Assembly: GCA_009924535.1 (NCBI GenBank) | Contig: RFRI01000043.1 | Location: 1 to 9,059 of the forward strand | Origin: Verrucomicrobiota bacterium | GTDB taxonomy: Bacteria; Verrucomicrobiota; Verrucomicrobiia; Opitutales; UBA953 | DNA length: 9,059 bases | Direction of reading: 5' to 3' | Shown: positions 1 to 6,536 of the stretch, piece after piece | Position numbering within the stretch: position 1 is the stretch's first letter | Layout of the letters: each line of letters begins with the position of its first letter | The notes under the pieces: generated by a model | The model's input: only the letters and a program-made list of their open reading frames with translations | Told to the model about the DNA's origin: nothing | Database searches by the model: none | Program-made: the position numbers and the translations under genes

Positions 1-11
1 CCACCGACCTA

Positions 12-32
12 TGTAATGGTTTTTTCATTACA
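12..32. promoter_or_regulatory. AT-rich perfect dyad, possible operator
   Basis: TGTAATG (12-18) is repeated as its exact reverse complement CATTACA (26-32) around a 7-nt T-rich spacer. It stands out as an AT-rich patch in a GC-rich window. It lies about 100 bp upstream of the lipoprotein start, so a repressor or activator site is plausible. The stem is too AT-rich for a convincing terminator and no run of T follows it on the + strand. The function is inferred from symmetry and position only. Confidence 0.35.
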
Positions 33-130
33 AATAGACCCCTTCCGCGGCCGCCGGCCGAGGGCGAAACTGTTTGCCAACGGACCCCGGCTGTGCTTTG
101 ACTCCAAGCACTCAACCACGACTCTCGCAC

Positions 131-547
131 ATGAAAACCGCCCTCGCCCTCCTCGCCGCCCTCGTCCTGACCGGATGCTCCACCCAGCTCGGCGTGGACA
201 ACATCCAGAACCACGAAGCCTCCTTCTCCAACATCACCGGCGTCCTCACCACCCGCTACACCGCCGACACGACCGCCGTCTTCAACGCCGTCAAGCGCAC
301 CATCGACTCGATGCCCGGCACCCTTCGCACCGGCGAGACCGATGAGGTCGGCGCCAACAAGGAGCTCCTGAGCGTCGTGGCCTATGCCCGCACCATCGGC
401 GACCTTGAGATCAAGATCACCATCGAAAAGGCCGAAGACGAGGTCACCAAGGCCGTCTTCACCCAGGTGAAGGTCAAGTACGGCTTCTTCGGCAACCTGC
501 CGGAGAGCCAGAAGATCGTCTCCAAGATCACCTCCAACCTGCGCTAA
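131..547 (+). CDS. Small outer-membrane-type lipoprotein, DUF3568-like
   Basis: The product is a 138-residue predicted lipoprotein. The start at 131 gives a short signal peptide ending in a lipobox (LTGC, cysteine 16) followed by Ser17, which normally favours outer-membrane sorting. An upstream in-frame ATG at 74 would bury the signal, so it is not preferred. The mature part begins with Ala/Thr-rich helix-like sequence (about 44-60), followed by alternating beta-like segments (79-116). It ends with a VKVKYGFFGN...ESQKIVSKI pattern that recalls the C-terminus of DUF3568-type lipoproteins. I recognise that resemblance only by pattern; the biochemical role is unknown. No good Shine-Dalgarno precedes the ATG. 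A strong terminator follows directly, so the gene appears to be transcribed alone or as the last gene of a unit beginning outside the window. Confidence 0.8.
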   Translation: MKTALALLAALVLTGCSTQLGVDNIQNHEASFSNITGVLTTRYTADTTAVFNAVKRTIDSMPGTLRTGETDEVGANKELLSVVAYARTIGDLEIKITIEKAEDEVTKAVFTQVKVKYGFFGNLPESQKIVSKITSNLR

Positions 548-570
548 GCGCCGGGGCGGAACCGCCAAAC

Positions 571-610
571 GGACGCCGCCCAGCCCACCGGCTAGGCGGC
601 GTTCTTTTTT
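571..610 (+). terminator. Strong intrinsic terminator after the lipoprotein gene
   Basis: Bases 571-585 pair with 590-604, a 15-bp stem with one G-T pair and one C-A mismatch around the loop CACC (586-589). Six T follow (605-610). It sits 24 nt after the lipoprotein stop. It also ends only 13 nt before the aroC start, so it occupies most of the space where an aroC promoter would be expected. Confidence 0.85.
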
Positions 611-623
611 AACTCTTTTCCCA

Positions 624-1733
624 ATGGGCAACATCCACGGACACAGTTTCCGCATCACCACCTTCGGCGAAAGCCATGGCCCCGCCCTCGGCGTGATCAT
701 CGACGGCTGCCCTCCCCGCGTGCCGTTCGACGCCGCGTTCCTGCGCAGCGAGCTCGACCGACGCCGCCCCGGCCAGAGCGCCCTCACCACGCAGCGCAAG
801 GAAGCCGACGCGCCCGAAGTCCTCTCGGGCGTCTCGCCGGACGGCCTCACGCTCGGCTCGCCGATCGCCATCATCATCCGTAACGGCGACCAGCGCCCGC
901 AGGCCTACGCCGAGATGAAGGCCGCCTATCGCCCTTCGCACGCCGACTACACCTACGACGCCAAGTACGGCATCCGCGCCGTCGAAGGCGGCGGCCGTTC
1001 CTCCGCCCGCGAGACCGCGGCGCGCGTCGCCGCCGGCGCCGTCGCCAAGACGGTGCTCAAGCACGCCTGCGGCGCGCGCATCATCGCCTGGGTCGAGAGC
1101 GTCGGCGATCTCCGCATGCCCGCCGCCGCCAAGGCGCCGTCGCTCAAGCAGGTCGAGGCCACGCCCACGCGTTGCCCGCACCCCGCGACCGCCGCGAAGA
1201 TCGACGCGCTCATCCGCGAAGCGCGCGCCGACGGCGATTCCGTCGGCGGCGTGATCTGCTGCGTCATCGAGAACCTTCCCGCGGGCCTCGGCTCGCCGGT
1301 CTTCGATCGCTTCGAGGCCGACCTCGCCAAGGCCATGCTCTCGCTCCCCGCGACCAAGGGCTTCGAGATCGGCAGCGGCTTCGCCGGCACCGCGCTGCGC
1401 GGCAGCGCGCACAACGACGAGTTCGTCCGCAAGGGCGGCCGCATCCGCACCGCGACCAACCGCTCCGGCGGCACGCAGGGCGGCATCACCAACGGCGAAG
1501 ACGTCGTCTTCCGCATCGCCTTCAAGCCGACCGCGACCGTGCTCAAGCCGCAGAAGACCGTCCGGCCCGACGGCCGCGCCACCGAGCTCAGCGCCAAGGG
1601 CCGCCACGACCCGTGCGTCCTCCCGCGCGCCGTGCCCATCGTCGAAGCCATGGCCGCCTTGGTGGCCGTGGACCACTGGATCCGCGACCGCGGACAGAAC
1701 GCTCCCTTCGGCCGCTGCGGACGCAAGGCATGA
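624..1733 (+). CDS. aroC: Chorismate synthase
   Basis: This 369-residue protein, of usual family length, catalyses the last shikimate-pathway step in the cytoplasm. It converts 5-enolpyruvylshikimate-3-phosphate to chorismate using reduced FMN. Visible signatures are the N-terminal GNIHGHSFRITTFGESHG segment, the RRRPGQS region (about 46-52), the YxxxRPSHADYTYDAKYG region (101-117), the EGGGRSSARETAARVAAGA stretch (about 121-139) and the C-terminal NRSGGTQGGITNGE block (about 278-291). These are family hallmarks for FMN and substrate binding. The start at 624 places GESHG at the normal position. No Shine-Dalgarno is visible, and a terminator T-tract ends 13 nt upstream. The stop overlaps the next gene's ATG (ATGA at 1730-1733), implying translational coupling. 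Confidence 0.97.
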   Translation: MGNIHGHSFRITTFGESHGPALGVIIDGCPPRVPFDAAFLRSELDRRRPGQSALTTQRKEADAPEVLSGVSPDGLTLGSPIAIIIRNGDQRPQAYAEMKAAYRPSHADYTYDAKYGIRAVEGGGRSSARETAARVAAGAVAKTVLKHACGARIIAWVESVGDLRMPAAAKAPSLKQVEATPTRCPHPATAAKIDALIREARADGDSVGGVICCVIENLPAGLGSPVFDRFEADLAKAMLSLPATKGFEIGSGFAGTALRGSAHNDEFVRKGGRIRTATNRSGGTQGGITNGEDVVFRIAFKPTATVLKPQKTVRPDGRATELSAKGRHDPCVLPRAVPIVEAMAALVAVDHWIRDRGQNAPFGRCGRKA

Positions 1734-2461
1734 CGCCTCTCATCATCATCCTCGGTCCCACCGGCGCCGGCCGGGCCGACACGGTGCGCGAGCTGGCCGA
1801 GAACGCCTGGCCCGAAGGCCGCAAGATCCGCATCCTCCGCGAGGTCCGCGAAGGCGGCGTCGCGCCCGATGCCTGGGAATTCAAGGGCGGCCAGGCGATC
1901 CTCCCCGCGCCGGGCGACGAAGACGCCGCGATCCTGGTGACCCACGGCTCGCTGCACGTCATCGACCAGATGGAGGCGCTCCATCGCACGATCCGACCGA
2001 TGATGCCCGACGCCGTGTGGCGCGTCGCGCGCATCATCACCGTCGTCGACTGCCCGCTCACGATGAAGCACAAGGCCGTGGAGGAATGGTATCGCGTCTG
2101 CGTGCACTTCTCCGACGCCGCCATCATCAACCGCCGCTGGGAAGTCCCGGGCCAGTGGGTCAGCAAGTTCCTCGAGCCGTACGAGAAGGAATTCTACCCT
2201 TGCCTCTTCTTCAACCTCACCAAGGTCGGCGCGATCTCCAATCCGCCCGCCGTCATCGACGGCGAGCCGCTGCGCCTCTCGCACATCTTCGACGACATCG
2301 ACGCCGTCGATGAGATGGAGTTCGACGAGGACAACCTGCCGGACGAACCGTTCGACCTCGTCCGCCAGGTGGACAAGTACTTCGCGCGAGACGAACTCGG
2401 TCGCCGCAACATCCTCGTCCCCGAGATCGGCGACCTGCTCAAGCAGGAAGGCCGCGGCTGA
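1730..2461 (+). CDS. Degenerate P-loop / G3E GTPase-like protein
   Basis: This 243-residue protein of uncertain function starts inside the aroC stop codon. A beta strand (LIIIL) leads to GPTGAGRA (residues 9-16), laid out like a Walker A loop. The invariant Lys is Arg15 and the following Ser/Thr is Ala16. A segment at 102-136 (ITVVDCP...FSDAAIINRR) resembles the Walker B / guanine-specificity part of CobW-type G3E GTPases (VVDA ... AD.IILNK.D). However, NKxD reads NRRW and the CxCC metal motif of CobW proteins is absent. The C-terminal third is acidic (about 188-212) and may be a separate tail. It therefore looks like a G3E relative that has lost canonical nucleotide chemistry; an unrelated P-loop-like fold is the alternative. 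Its unit-mates are aroC and a lipid acyltransferase, which give no obvious pathway. Confidence 0.75.
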   Translation: MTPLIIILGPTGAGRADTVRELAENAWPEGRKIRILREVREGGVAPDAWEFKGGQAILPAPGDEDAAILVTHGSLHVIDQMEALHRTIRPMMPDAVWRVARIITVVDCPLTMKHKAVEEWYRVCVHFSDAAIINRRWEVPGQWVSKFLEPYEKEFYPCLFFNLTKVGAISNPPAVIDGEPLRLSHIFDDIDAVDEMEFDEDNLPDEPFDLVRQVDKYFARDELGRRNILVPEIGDLLKQEGRG

Positions 2462-2471
2462 GGCACTTCCG

Positions 2472-3344
2472 ATGCGGCCGCTGATCGTCACCTACGCCTG
2501 GCTGCTGACCCGCCTTCCCGAAGCGTTCGCCCGCCTCAACGCCGCGGCGCTCGGGCAGCTCCTCTGGCTCCTCCGCGGCAAGGTGATCCGCCGCAACCTG
2601 TCGAAGGCCTTCCCCGGCAAGGACGTCGCCTGGATCCGCCGGATCGGCCTCACCTCCTGTCGCCGCACCGCGGAGATGGGTCTCTTCTCGATCGCCTCGC
2701 CGATGATGTCGGAAGCCGAGGTCCGCGAGCGCGTCATCGTGGACGAGAGCATGCTGAGCGACGAACACGGACTCCCCCCCAAGGGCACCGGCGCGGTGCT
2801 CTTCGTGCCCCACTTCGCCCTGATGGAGATGATGACCGCCGCCCTGCTCCTCCGCCCGGAACTGGCGAAGCGCGAATGGGTCGTCATCTACCGCCCGCTC
2901 GACCAGCCCGCCGCCGAACGCTGGGTCAAGGAAGCCCGGGAGCGCTTCGGCATGAAGCTGGCCTCGCGACGCGAAGGCTTCGCCCGCTCGATGAAGGCCG
3001 TCCGCGAAGGGCATGTCGCCGCCATCCTCTTCGACCAGACGACGCAGAGCGGTTCCATCTGGAGCTTCCTCGGCACGCCCTGCGCGGTCACCGAACTCCC
3101 TGGCATCATCGCGCAGCGCTTCAAGTGCCCCAGCCGGATCTTCTGGGCGGACCGCACCGGCTTCTGGCGCTGCCGCCTCCGCATGGAGGCCCTGCGCGCG
3201 ACGGACGCCATCGGCCTGACGATCGAATCGAACGGATGGCTCGAGTCGAAGCTCCGCTCGGGCGACGACATCTGCGCCAACTGGCTCTGGGCGCATGACC
3301 GCTGGAAGCACGGCCAGCACCCGTTCAAGAAACTCGGCGAATAA
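2472..3344 (+). CDS. Lipid A biosynthesis acyltransferase, LpxL/HtrB family
   Basis: The 290-residue protein is close to the usual length for this family. It is an inner-membrane enzyme that adds a secondary acyl chain to a lipid A precursor, using acyl-ACP at the cytoplasmic face. A hydrophobic N-terminus (about 1-34) fits the membrane anchor. The HX4E catalytic motif is PHFALME, with His114 and Glu119. LFDQTTQSG (187-194) matches the family DQ block, followed by FLGTPCAVTELP (199-210). The C-terminus NWLWAHDRWKHG (270-281) is the LpxL QWLWxHxRFK signature. The ATG at 2472 is preceded by GAGG (2460-2463), spaced 8 nt, overlapping the stop of the gene before. Which acyl chain or position it serves cannot be told from sequence. 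Other members of the superfamily transfer acyl groups to other lipids, so the exact substrate is inferred. Confidence 0.9.
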   Translation: MRPLIVTYAWLLTRLPEAFARLNAAALGQLLWLLRGKVIRRNLSKAFPGKDVAWIRRIGLTSCRRTAEMGLFSIASPMMSEAEVRERVIVDESMLSDEHGLPPKGTGAVLFVPHFALMEMMTAALLLRPELAKREWVVIYRPLDQPAAERWVKEARERFGMKLASRREGFARSMKAVREGHVAAILFDQTTQSGSIWSFLGTPCAVTELPGIIAQRFKCPSRIFWADRTGFWRCRLRMEALRATDAIGLTIESNGWLESKLRSGDDICANWLWAHDRWKHGQHPFKKLGE

Positions 3345-3347
3345 GCC

Positions 3348-3878
3348 TTACTGCTTGGGAGCGGCGGCCGGCGCTTCGCCTTCGGCGAGCTTACGGCGCT
3401 TCTTCTCCGCCTTGTCGCCATCCTTGGCGTCGGCCTTGCCCTTTTCCTTGGCGACCTCGGGTCCGTATTTCTCGGAAAGCGTGCGGATGAATTCCATGCG
3501 CTGTTCCGGCGTGAGGGCCTGGATGCGGGCGCGTTCGGCCTTGGCCTCCTCAGGCGTCAGCGTCTTGAAGTGATGTTCGAGCACGCGGGCGCCGAGGCTG
3601 CCGCGTTCGCGCATCTCCTTCATGATCTTATGACGCTCCTCCGGGGTGGCGGTCTCGTACTTGGCGAGGTTCGCGGCGAACTCGCGACGGGATTCGGGCG
3701 ACATACGCTCCATCTTCTCGATGGCGGAACGCATGCGCGTGAGACGCTCGGGCGGCAGCTCGAGGATCTTGCGGATCGTCTGGATCTCCTCGGCGGTCGG
3801 CTCGGAGCCGGCAGCCTGCTGGGCCAAGGATGCGGCGGCCCACAGGACGAGCGCCGAAAGAAGGAAGCTGCTCTTCAT
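3348..3878 (-). CDS. Secreted protein with repeated (T/S)PE motifs, Spy/DUF3106-like
   Basis: This 176-residue predicted periplasmic protein has a cleavable signal peptide (about 1-19, ending SLA-Q). The mature part is strongly helical and charged, built on a recurring motif: LPPERL (41-46), MSPESR (59-64), ATPEER (77-82), LTPEEA (107-112), LTPEQR (122-127). Such LTPEQ-type repeats occur in Spy/CpxP-like periplasmic sensors and DUF3106 proteins. The tail (about 142-176) is Lys/Glu/Ala-rich and probably disordered. It begins 4 nt after the stop of the putative anti-sigma gene, in the same direction as the sigma factor. A role as a periplasmic sensor, chaperone or regulon member is therefore plausible but inferred. 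The 3' end lies 3 bp from the stop of the convergent acyltransferase gene. Confidence 0.8.
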   Translation of the reverse strand: MKSSFLLSALVLWAAASLAQQAAGSEPTAEEIQTIRKILELPPERLTRMRSAIEKMERMSPESRREFAANLAKYETATPEERHKIMKEMRERGSLGARVLEHHFKTLTPEEAKAERARIQALTPEQRMEFIRTLSEKYGPEVAKEKGKADAKDGDKAEKKRRKLAEGEAPAAAPKQ

Positions 3879-3882
3879 CGGA

Positions 3883-4245
3883 TCAGGAACCGGGGGCGTT
3901 GAGCACCTCGACGACGCTGGATTTCTCCACCGCAGGCGAAAGGAGCGAAAGATCGGCGGAAGCGCCGAGCAGGTCGGCGAACTGGGCGGACTCGTCGCGG
4001 GCGACGAGGGCGAGCGTCTGGCGGTTGAGCGCTTCCTCGGAAGGAGCGGACAAGGTCAGGACAGCCACGAGGCAGGCTGCGGCGGCGGTGGCCACGGAGC
4101 TCCAGCGGATGACGACGCGACGGCGGCGGTCGGCGCGGACGGCCCCGACGACGCGATCGGCGAAGCCGGGGACGGCGACGGAACGGCCACGGCTGAGCGA
4201 AGCGGCGAGTTCCTTGTCGAAGGGATTGTGGTCAGGATTTTCCAT
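3883..4245 (-). CDS. Putative anti-sigma factor, single-pass membrane protein
   Basis: The product is 120 residues. An N-terminal cytoplasmic-like part (1-46) ends in a basic cluster (RADRRRR, 37-43). One hydrophobic span follows (about 50-66, rich in Ala/Val/Leu), then a roughly 54-residue outer part. The positive-inside rule puts the N-terminus in the cytoplasm. This topology, directly downstream of an ECF sigma gene (49-nt gap), is what anti-sigma factors usually show. However, there is no HxxxCxxC zinc motif and the cytosolic domain is short, so the assignment rests on context. The C-terminal domain (67-120) shows no family I recognise. It is followed after 4 nt by the secreted repeat protein, suggesting a three-gene module. 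Confidence 0.7.
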   Translation of the reverse strand: MENPDHNPFDKELAASLSRGRSVAVPGFADRVVGAVRADRRRRVVIRWSSVATAAAACLVAVLTLSAPSEEALNRQTLALVARDESAQFADLLGASADLSLLSPAVEKSSVVEVLNAPGS

Positions 4246-4294
4246 GGCTCAGTTCATGAGGTTAAACACCGCAGGGGGCGGCAAGTTGCAGGGT

Positions 4295-4867
4295 TCAGGC
4301 GTTTCCATAGAAGTCTTTCAGGAGTTCGCGGAGACGGCTCCGGGCACGGTGGATCCAGGTCTTCACCGAGGAGACGGGGACCCCCATGATTTCGGCGATA
4401 TCCTCGTAGGGCAGTTCCTGCTGGACGACCAGGAGGATGGCGGTGCGTTGCTCCGGGGGCAGCTGGGCGATCGCCCGCTGGAAGGCTTCGTCGAGCTCGG
4501 CCACGCGGCGGGCGGATTGCTGGGTGGTATCGCCCGGCTCGGCGGCGAATTCGAGGGCGGTCGTCGGCTTGCGCCCGCGGCGACGCCACTCGTTCAGCAC
4601 GAGGTTATGGGCGATATGGATGAGATAGGTGCTCAGTTTCGCCTCCGGGCGCCAGCGGGAAGCCGCGCGGTGCAGGCGGATGAAGACCTCCATCGCCAAC
4701 TCCTCCGCGGTGGCTTGCGAGCCCACCTCTCCGCGCAGGTAGCCGACGAGGCGGGCGTGGTGGCGATGGACGAGCAACCGGAGGGCGTCGTCGTCGCCTT
4801 CGGCGACCAACGCCATCAGCCGCTTGTCGTCCTCGTCGTCGGGGAGCGTGGGCTCTTCCTGGGACAT
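4295..4867 (-). CDS. ECF (sigma-70 family) RNA polymerase sigma factor
   Basis: This 190-residue sigma factor has the two-domain ECF layout. Region 2 spans about 30-97, including AEELAMEVFIRLHR (54-67), RWRPEAKLSTYLIHIAHN (71-88) and the basic NEWRRRGRK (92-100), which should contact the -10 element. A variable linker (about 101-128) follows. Region 4 spans about 130-183, with the LPPEQRTAI helix (136-144) and the helix-turn-helix YEDIAEIMGVPVSSVKTWIHRARSRLRE, which reads the -35 element. The acidic N-terminus (1-16) is unremarkable. The gene follows holB by 32 nt; a GGAG lies about 13 nt upstream of its ATG, rather far for a Shine-Dalgarno. Its own promoter is not evident, so it may be read through from tmk-holB. 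The downstream membrane protein is its likely regulator. Confidence 0.93.
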   Translation of the reverse strand: MSQEEPTLPDDEDDKRLMALVAEGDDDALRLLVHRHHARLVGYLRGEVGSQATAEELAMEVFIRLHRAASRWRPEAKLSTYLIHIAHNLVLNEWRRRGRKPTTALEFAAEPGDTTQQSARRVAELDEAFQRAIAQLPPEQRTAILLVVQQELPYEDIAEIMGVPVSSVKTWIHRARSRLRELLKDFYGNA

Positions 4868-4899
4868 CGCTTTGATATAACTCCGGGAAGGGGGTGAAG

Positions 4900-5826
4900 T
4901 TACGCCGCGCGGGGGCGCAGGGCGAAGGCGCGCAGGGTGCGCAGCAGGAACTGCTCGAAGGCGGCCACGACCTGGTAGTTCAACTCCATGCGGTGACGGG
5001 CGTCCTCGAGGTAACCGACGGCGCGGGCGACCTGGTCGGCGCAGCTGGGATGAGTCCGGCCGATCAGCCGGAGCTTCTCCTCGACCGAGACGAGCATCCG
5101 GGCGCGGACGCCACGGCGGACGGACTCCTCGTAGGCGAGTTCCGCGTCATCCTCGTCCTCATCGGTCGGCGGAGGCGGCGGCGCAGCCTTCAGCGCCTCG
5201 CCGACGAAGAGTTCCAGCAGCACCTCGAAGCGGGCGCACAAGGCGTAGAGAGGGATGAAGACCTCGGAGACCCGGGCCGTGGGCGACGCCGGTCCTTTGA
5301 CCATGCGCGCGAGGAGCTTCTCCATCTCGCGGAGCCAGTCGTTCCAGGAAGGATCGGCAAGCACCGGGGCGTCGCCGGCCACGTGGAAGCGCAGGCAACG
5401 GCTTAAGATCGTCGGAAGGACGCGATAGTAGTTGGCCGTCTGCAGGATGATGAGCGTGCCGGGCGGCGGCTCTTCCAAGGTCTTCAGGAAGGCATTGGCG
5501 GAGTCGGACTGGAAGCGATCCGGCTCGTTGACGATCACGACGCGGTTCGGCGACAGCGAACTCAGGCGCAGCGCGGCGACGACCTCGAGGGTGTTGTCGA
5601 TGGTGATTCGGCGCGACTTCTTCGCCGGGCGCAGCACACGGCAATCGGGATGGCCCAACGGATCGGCGTCGCCGAGGTGCATCGCGGCCAGCTGTTCGGC
5701 GGCGGCCGCGAGCACGGCGCCGTCGGCGCCGGTGAGCAGCACGGCGTGCGGCATGCGGCCCTCGGCGCGGGCGCGCGCGAGCACCTTCAGGACCGGAAGG
5801 TCAGCGGAAACGGCGGGCGATTTCAT
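4900..5826 (-). CDS. holB: DNA polymerase III delta' subunit
   Basis: This 308-residue clamp-loader subunit works with gamma/tau and delta to load the sliding clamp. The fold signatures are PHAVLLTGADG (26-36), where the ATP-binding loop is degenerate and lacks GK(T/S), as expected for the non-hydrolysing delta'. HPDCRVLRP (59-67) and ITIDNTLEV (74-82) come next, then VVIVNEPDRF (96-105), NAFLKTLEEPPPGTLIILQT (111-130) and the SRC arginine-finger motif (142-144). A Pro run followed by acidic residues (PPPPPTDEDEDD, 216-227) interrupts the C-terminal domain and is probably a flexible insertion. The start at 5826 is backed by AGGAG 7 nt upstream and lies inside tmk (26-nt overlap), a common tmk-holB arrangement. 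Confidence 0.93.
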   Translation of the reverse strand: MKSPAVSADLPVLKVLARARAEGRMPHAVLLTGADGAVLAAAAEQLAAMHLGDADPLGHPDCRVLRPAKKSRRITIDNTLEVVAALRLSSLSPNRVVIVNEPDRFQSDSANAFLKTLEEPPPGTLIILQTANYYRVLPTILSRCLRFHVAGDAPVLADPSWNDWLREMEKLLARMVKGPASPTARVSEVFIPLYALCARFEVLLELFVGEALKAAPPPPPTDEDEDDAELAYEESVRRGVRARMLVSVEEKLRLIGRTHPSCADQVARAVGYLEDARHRMELNYQVVAAFEQFLLRTLRAFALRPRAA

Positions 5827-6430
5827 GCCAGATCTCCTGTTCGACTTCTTCGGGCGGGCGGGCGGCGTCGACCACGAAGAAGCGCGCGGGCTCCTCCTTG
5901 GCGAGCGCGTGATAAAGGTCGCGGACCTTGCGATGGAAATCGGCGCCGAGGACTTCGAAGCGGTCGGGCTGGCCGTGGTCGCGGACGGAAGCCCGGCCGA
6001 GGCCGCGGGAAGGATCGAGGTCGAGGAGAATGGTCAGATCCGGGCGGACCGCGCCGCAGGCGAGGCGATTAGCGGATTCGACGAGCGTACGCTCGAGGCC
6101 GCGACCACCCGACTGGTAGGCGACCGTGGAGTCGATGAAACGATCGCAGAGGACGGCCTGTCCGGCAGCCAAGGCCGGGGCGATGACGTCGGTCACGAGC
6201 TGGGCGCGGCAGGCCGCGAACAGCAGGGCCTCCGCGGCCGGCTGGATGGCAGAACCAGGCTGCTTGAGGACGTCCCGCATCTTCTCGCCAAAAGGCGTCC
6301 CACCGGGCTCGCGCAGGCTCAGCACGCCCGCCCCGGAGGTGCGGAGACGTTCCGCCAGGCGGGTCAGCTGCGTGGACTTTCCCGCGCCCTCCCCTCCCTC
6401 GAACGTGATGAATTTACCGGCGATCGGCAT
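5801..6430 (-). CDS. tmk: Thymidylate kinase
   Basis: This 209-residue cytoplasmic enzyme phosphorylates dTMP to dTDP with ATP, an essential step of dTTP synthesis. Motifs in order are the Walker A loop FEGGEGAGKST (10-20), the REPGGT box (40-45), the DRF motif (96-98) leading to YQSGGRGL (105-112), DLTILLDLDP (131-140), and a lid segment with basic residues (GRASVRDHGQPDRFE, 145-159). The P-loop without an Arg, plus the basic lid, resembles the E. coli-type enzyme. The ATG at 6430 follows GAGG spaced 4 nt, which is short. About 60 nt separate the start from the terminator of the FecR-type gene, so its promoter must lie there, but I see no convincing -35/-10 pair. It probably heads the transcript that continues into holB. 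Confidence 0.96.
   Translation of the reverse strand: MPIAGKFITFEGGEGAGKSTQLTRLAERLRTSGAGVLSLREPGGTPFGEKMRDVLKQPGSAIQPAAEALLFAACRAQLVTDVIAPALAAGQAVLCDRFIDSTVAYQSGGRGLERTLVESANRLACGAVRPDLTILLDLDPSRGLGRASVRDHGQPDRFEVLGADFHRKVRDLYHALAKEEPARFFVVDAARPPEEVEQEIWHEIARRFR
5834..5838 (-). promoter_or_regulatory. Shine-Dalgarno of holB inside tmk
   Basis: On the - strand the site reads AGGAG and is separated from the holB ATG (5826-5824) by 7 nt. It lies within the last codons of tmk. It is the clearest ribosome-binding site in the window and settles the holB start, showing that the 26-nt overlap is genuine. Confidence 0.75.
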
Positions 6431-6485
6431 GCGCCCTCAAGATGTCCGCCGAAAGGCTCAAAGCGAGCGGAGAAACCCTCTGCGA

Positions 6486-6515
6486 ATAAAAAGGCCCGGC
6501 ATCAGCCGGTCCTTT
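6486..6515 (-). terminator. Intrinsic terminator after the FecR-domain gene
   Basis: Bases 6490-6500 pair with 6505-6515 around the loop ATCA (+ strand), an 11-bp stem with one mismatch. Read on the - strand, the stem ends in CCTTTTTATT, giving a T-tract in the right direction for the gene ending at 6537. A smaller hairpin (6526-6530 with 6535-6539) overlaps that gene's stop codon. Confidence 0.8.
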
Positions 6516-6536
6516 CTGAGGAAAGTGAGCCGAGGC

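Noticed and set aside
98..126. TTGACT (98-103) as a -35 box for the lipoprotein gene
   Set aside because: The bases 17 nt downstream (ACTCTC) do not resemble a -10 box, and the predicted start site would coincide with the ATG.
609..2491. Long - strand reading frames of 355 and 512 codons opposite aroC and its downstream gene
   Set aside because: They are antisense shadows of high-GC genes. Their translations are Ala/Arg/Gly/Asp-rich with no recognisable motifs, while the + strand frames carry clear family signatures.
3370..3415. Short hairpin TCGCC-TTC-GGCGA as terminator between the convergent genes
   Set aside because: Only 5 bp of stem, inside coding sequence, and no T-tract on either strand.
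4246..4294. Small CCGC/GCGG hairpin between the sigma and membrane-protein genes as terminator
   Set aside because: The stem is about 4 bp and no T-run follows, so it does not separate the two genes.
3646..4897. Two long + strand frames (247 and 355 codons) opposite the sigma/anti-sigma region
   Set aside because: The sigma factor on the - strand has intact region 2 and region 4 motifs; the + strand translations show no domain and unnatural composition.
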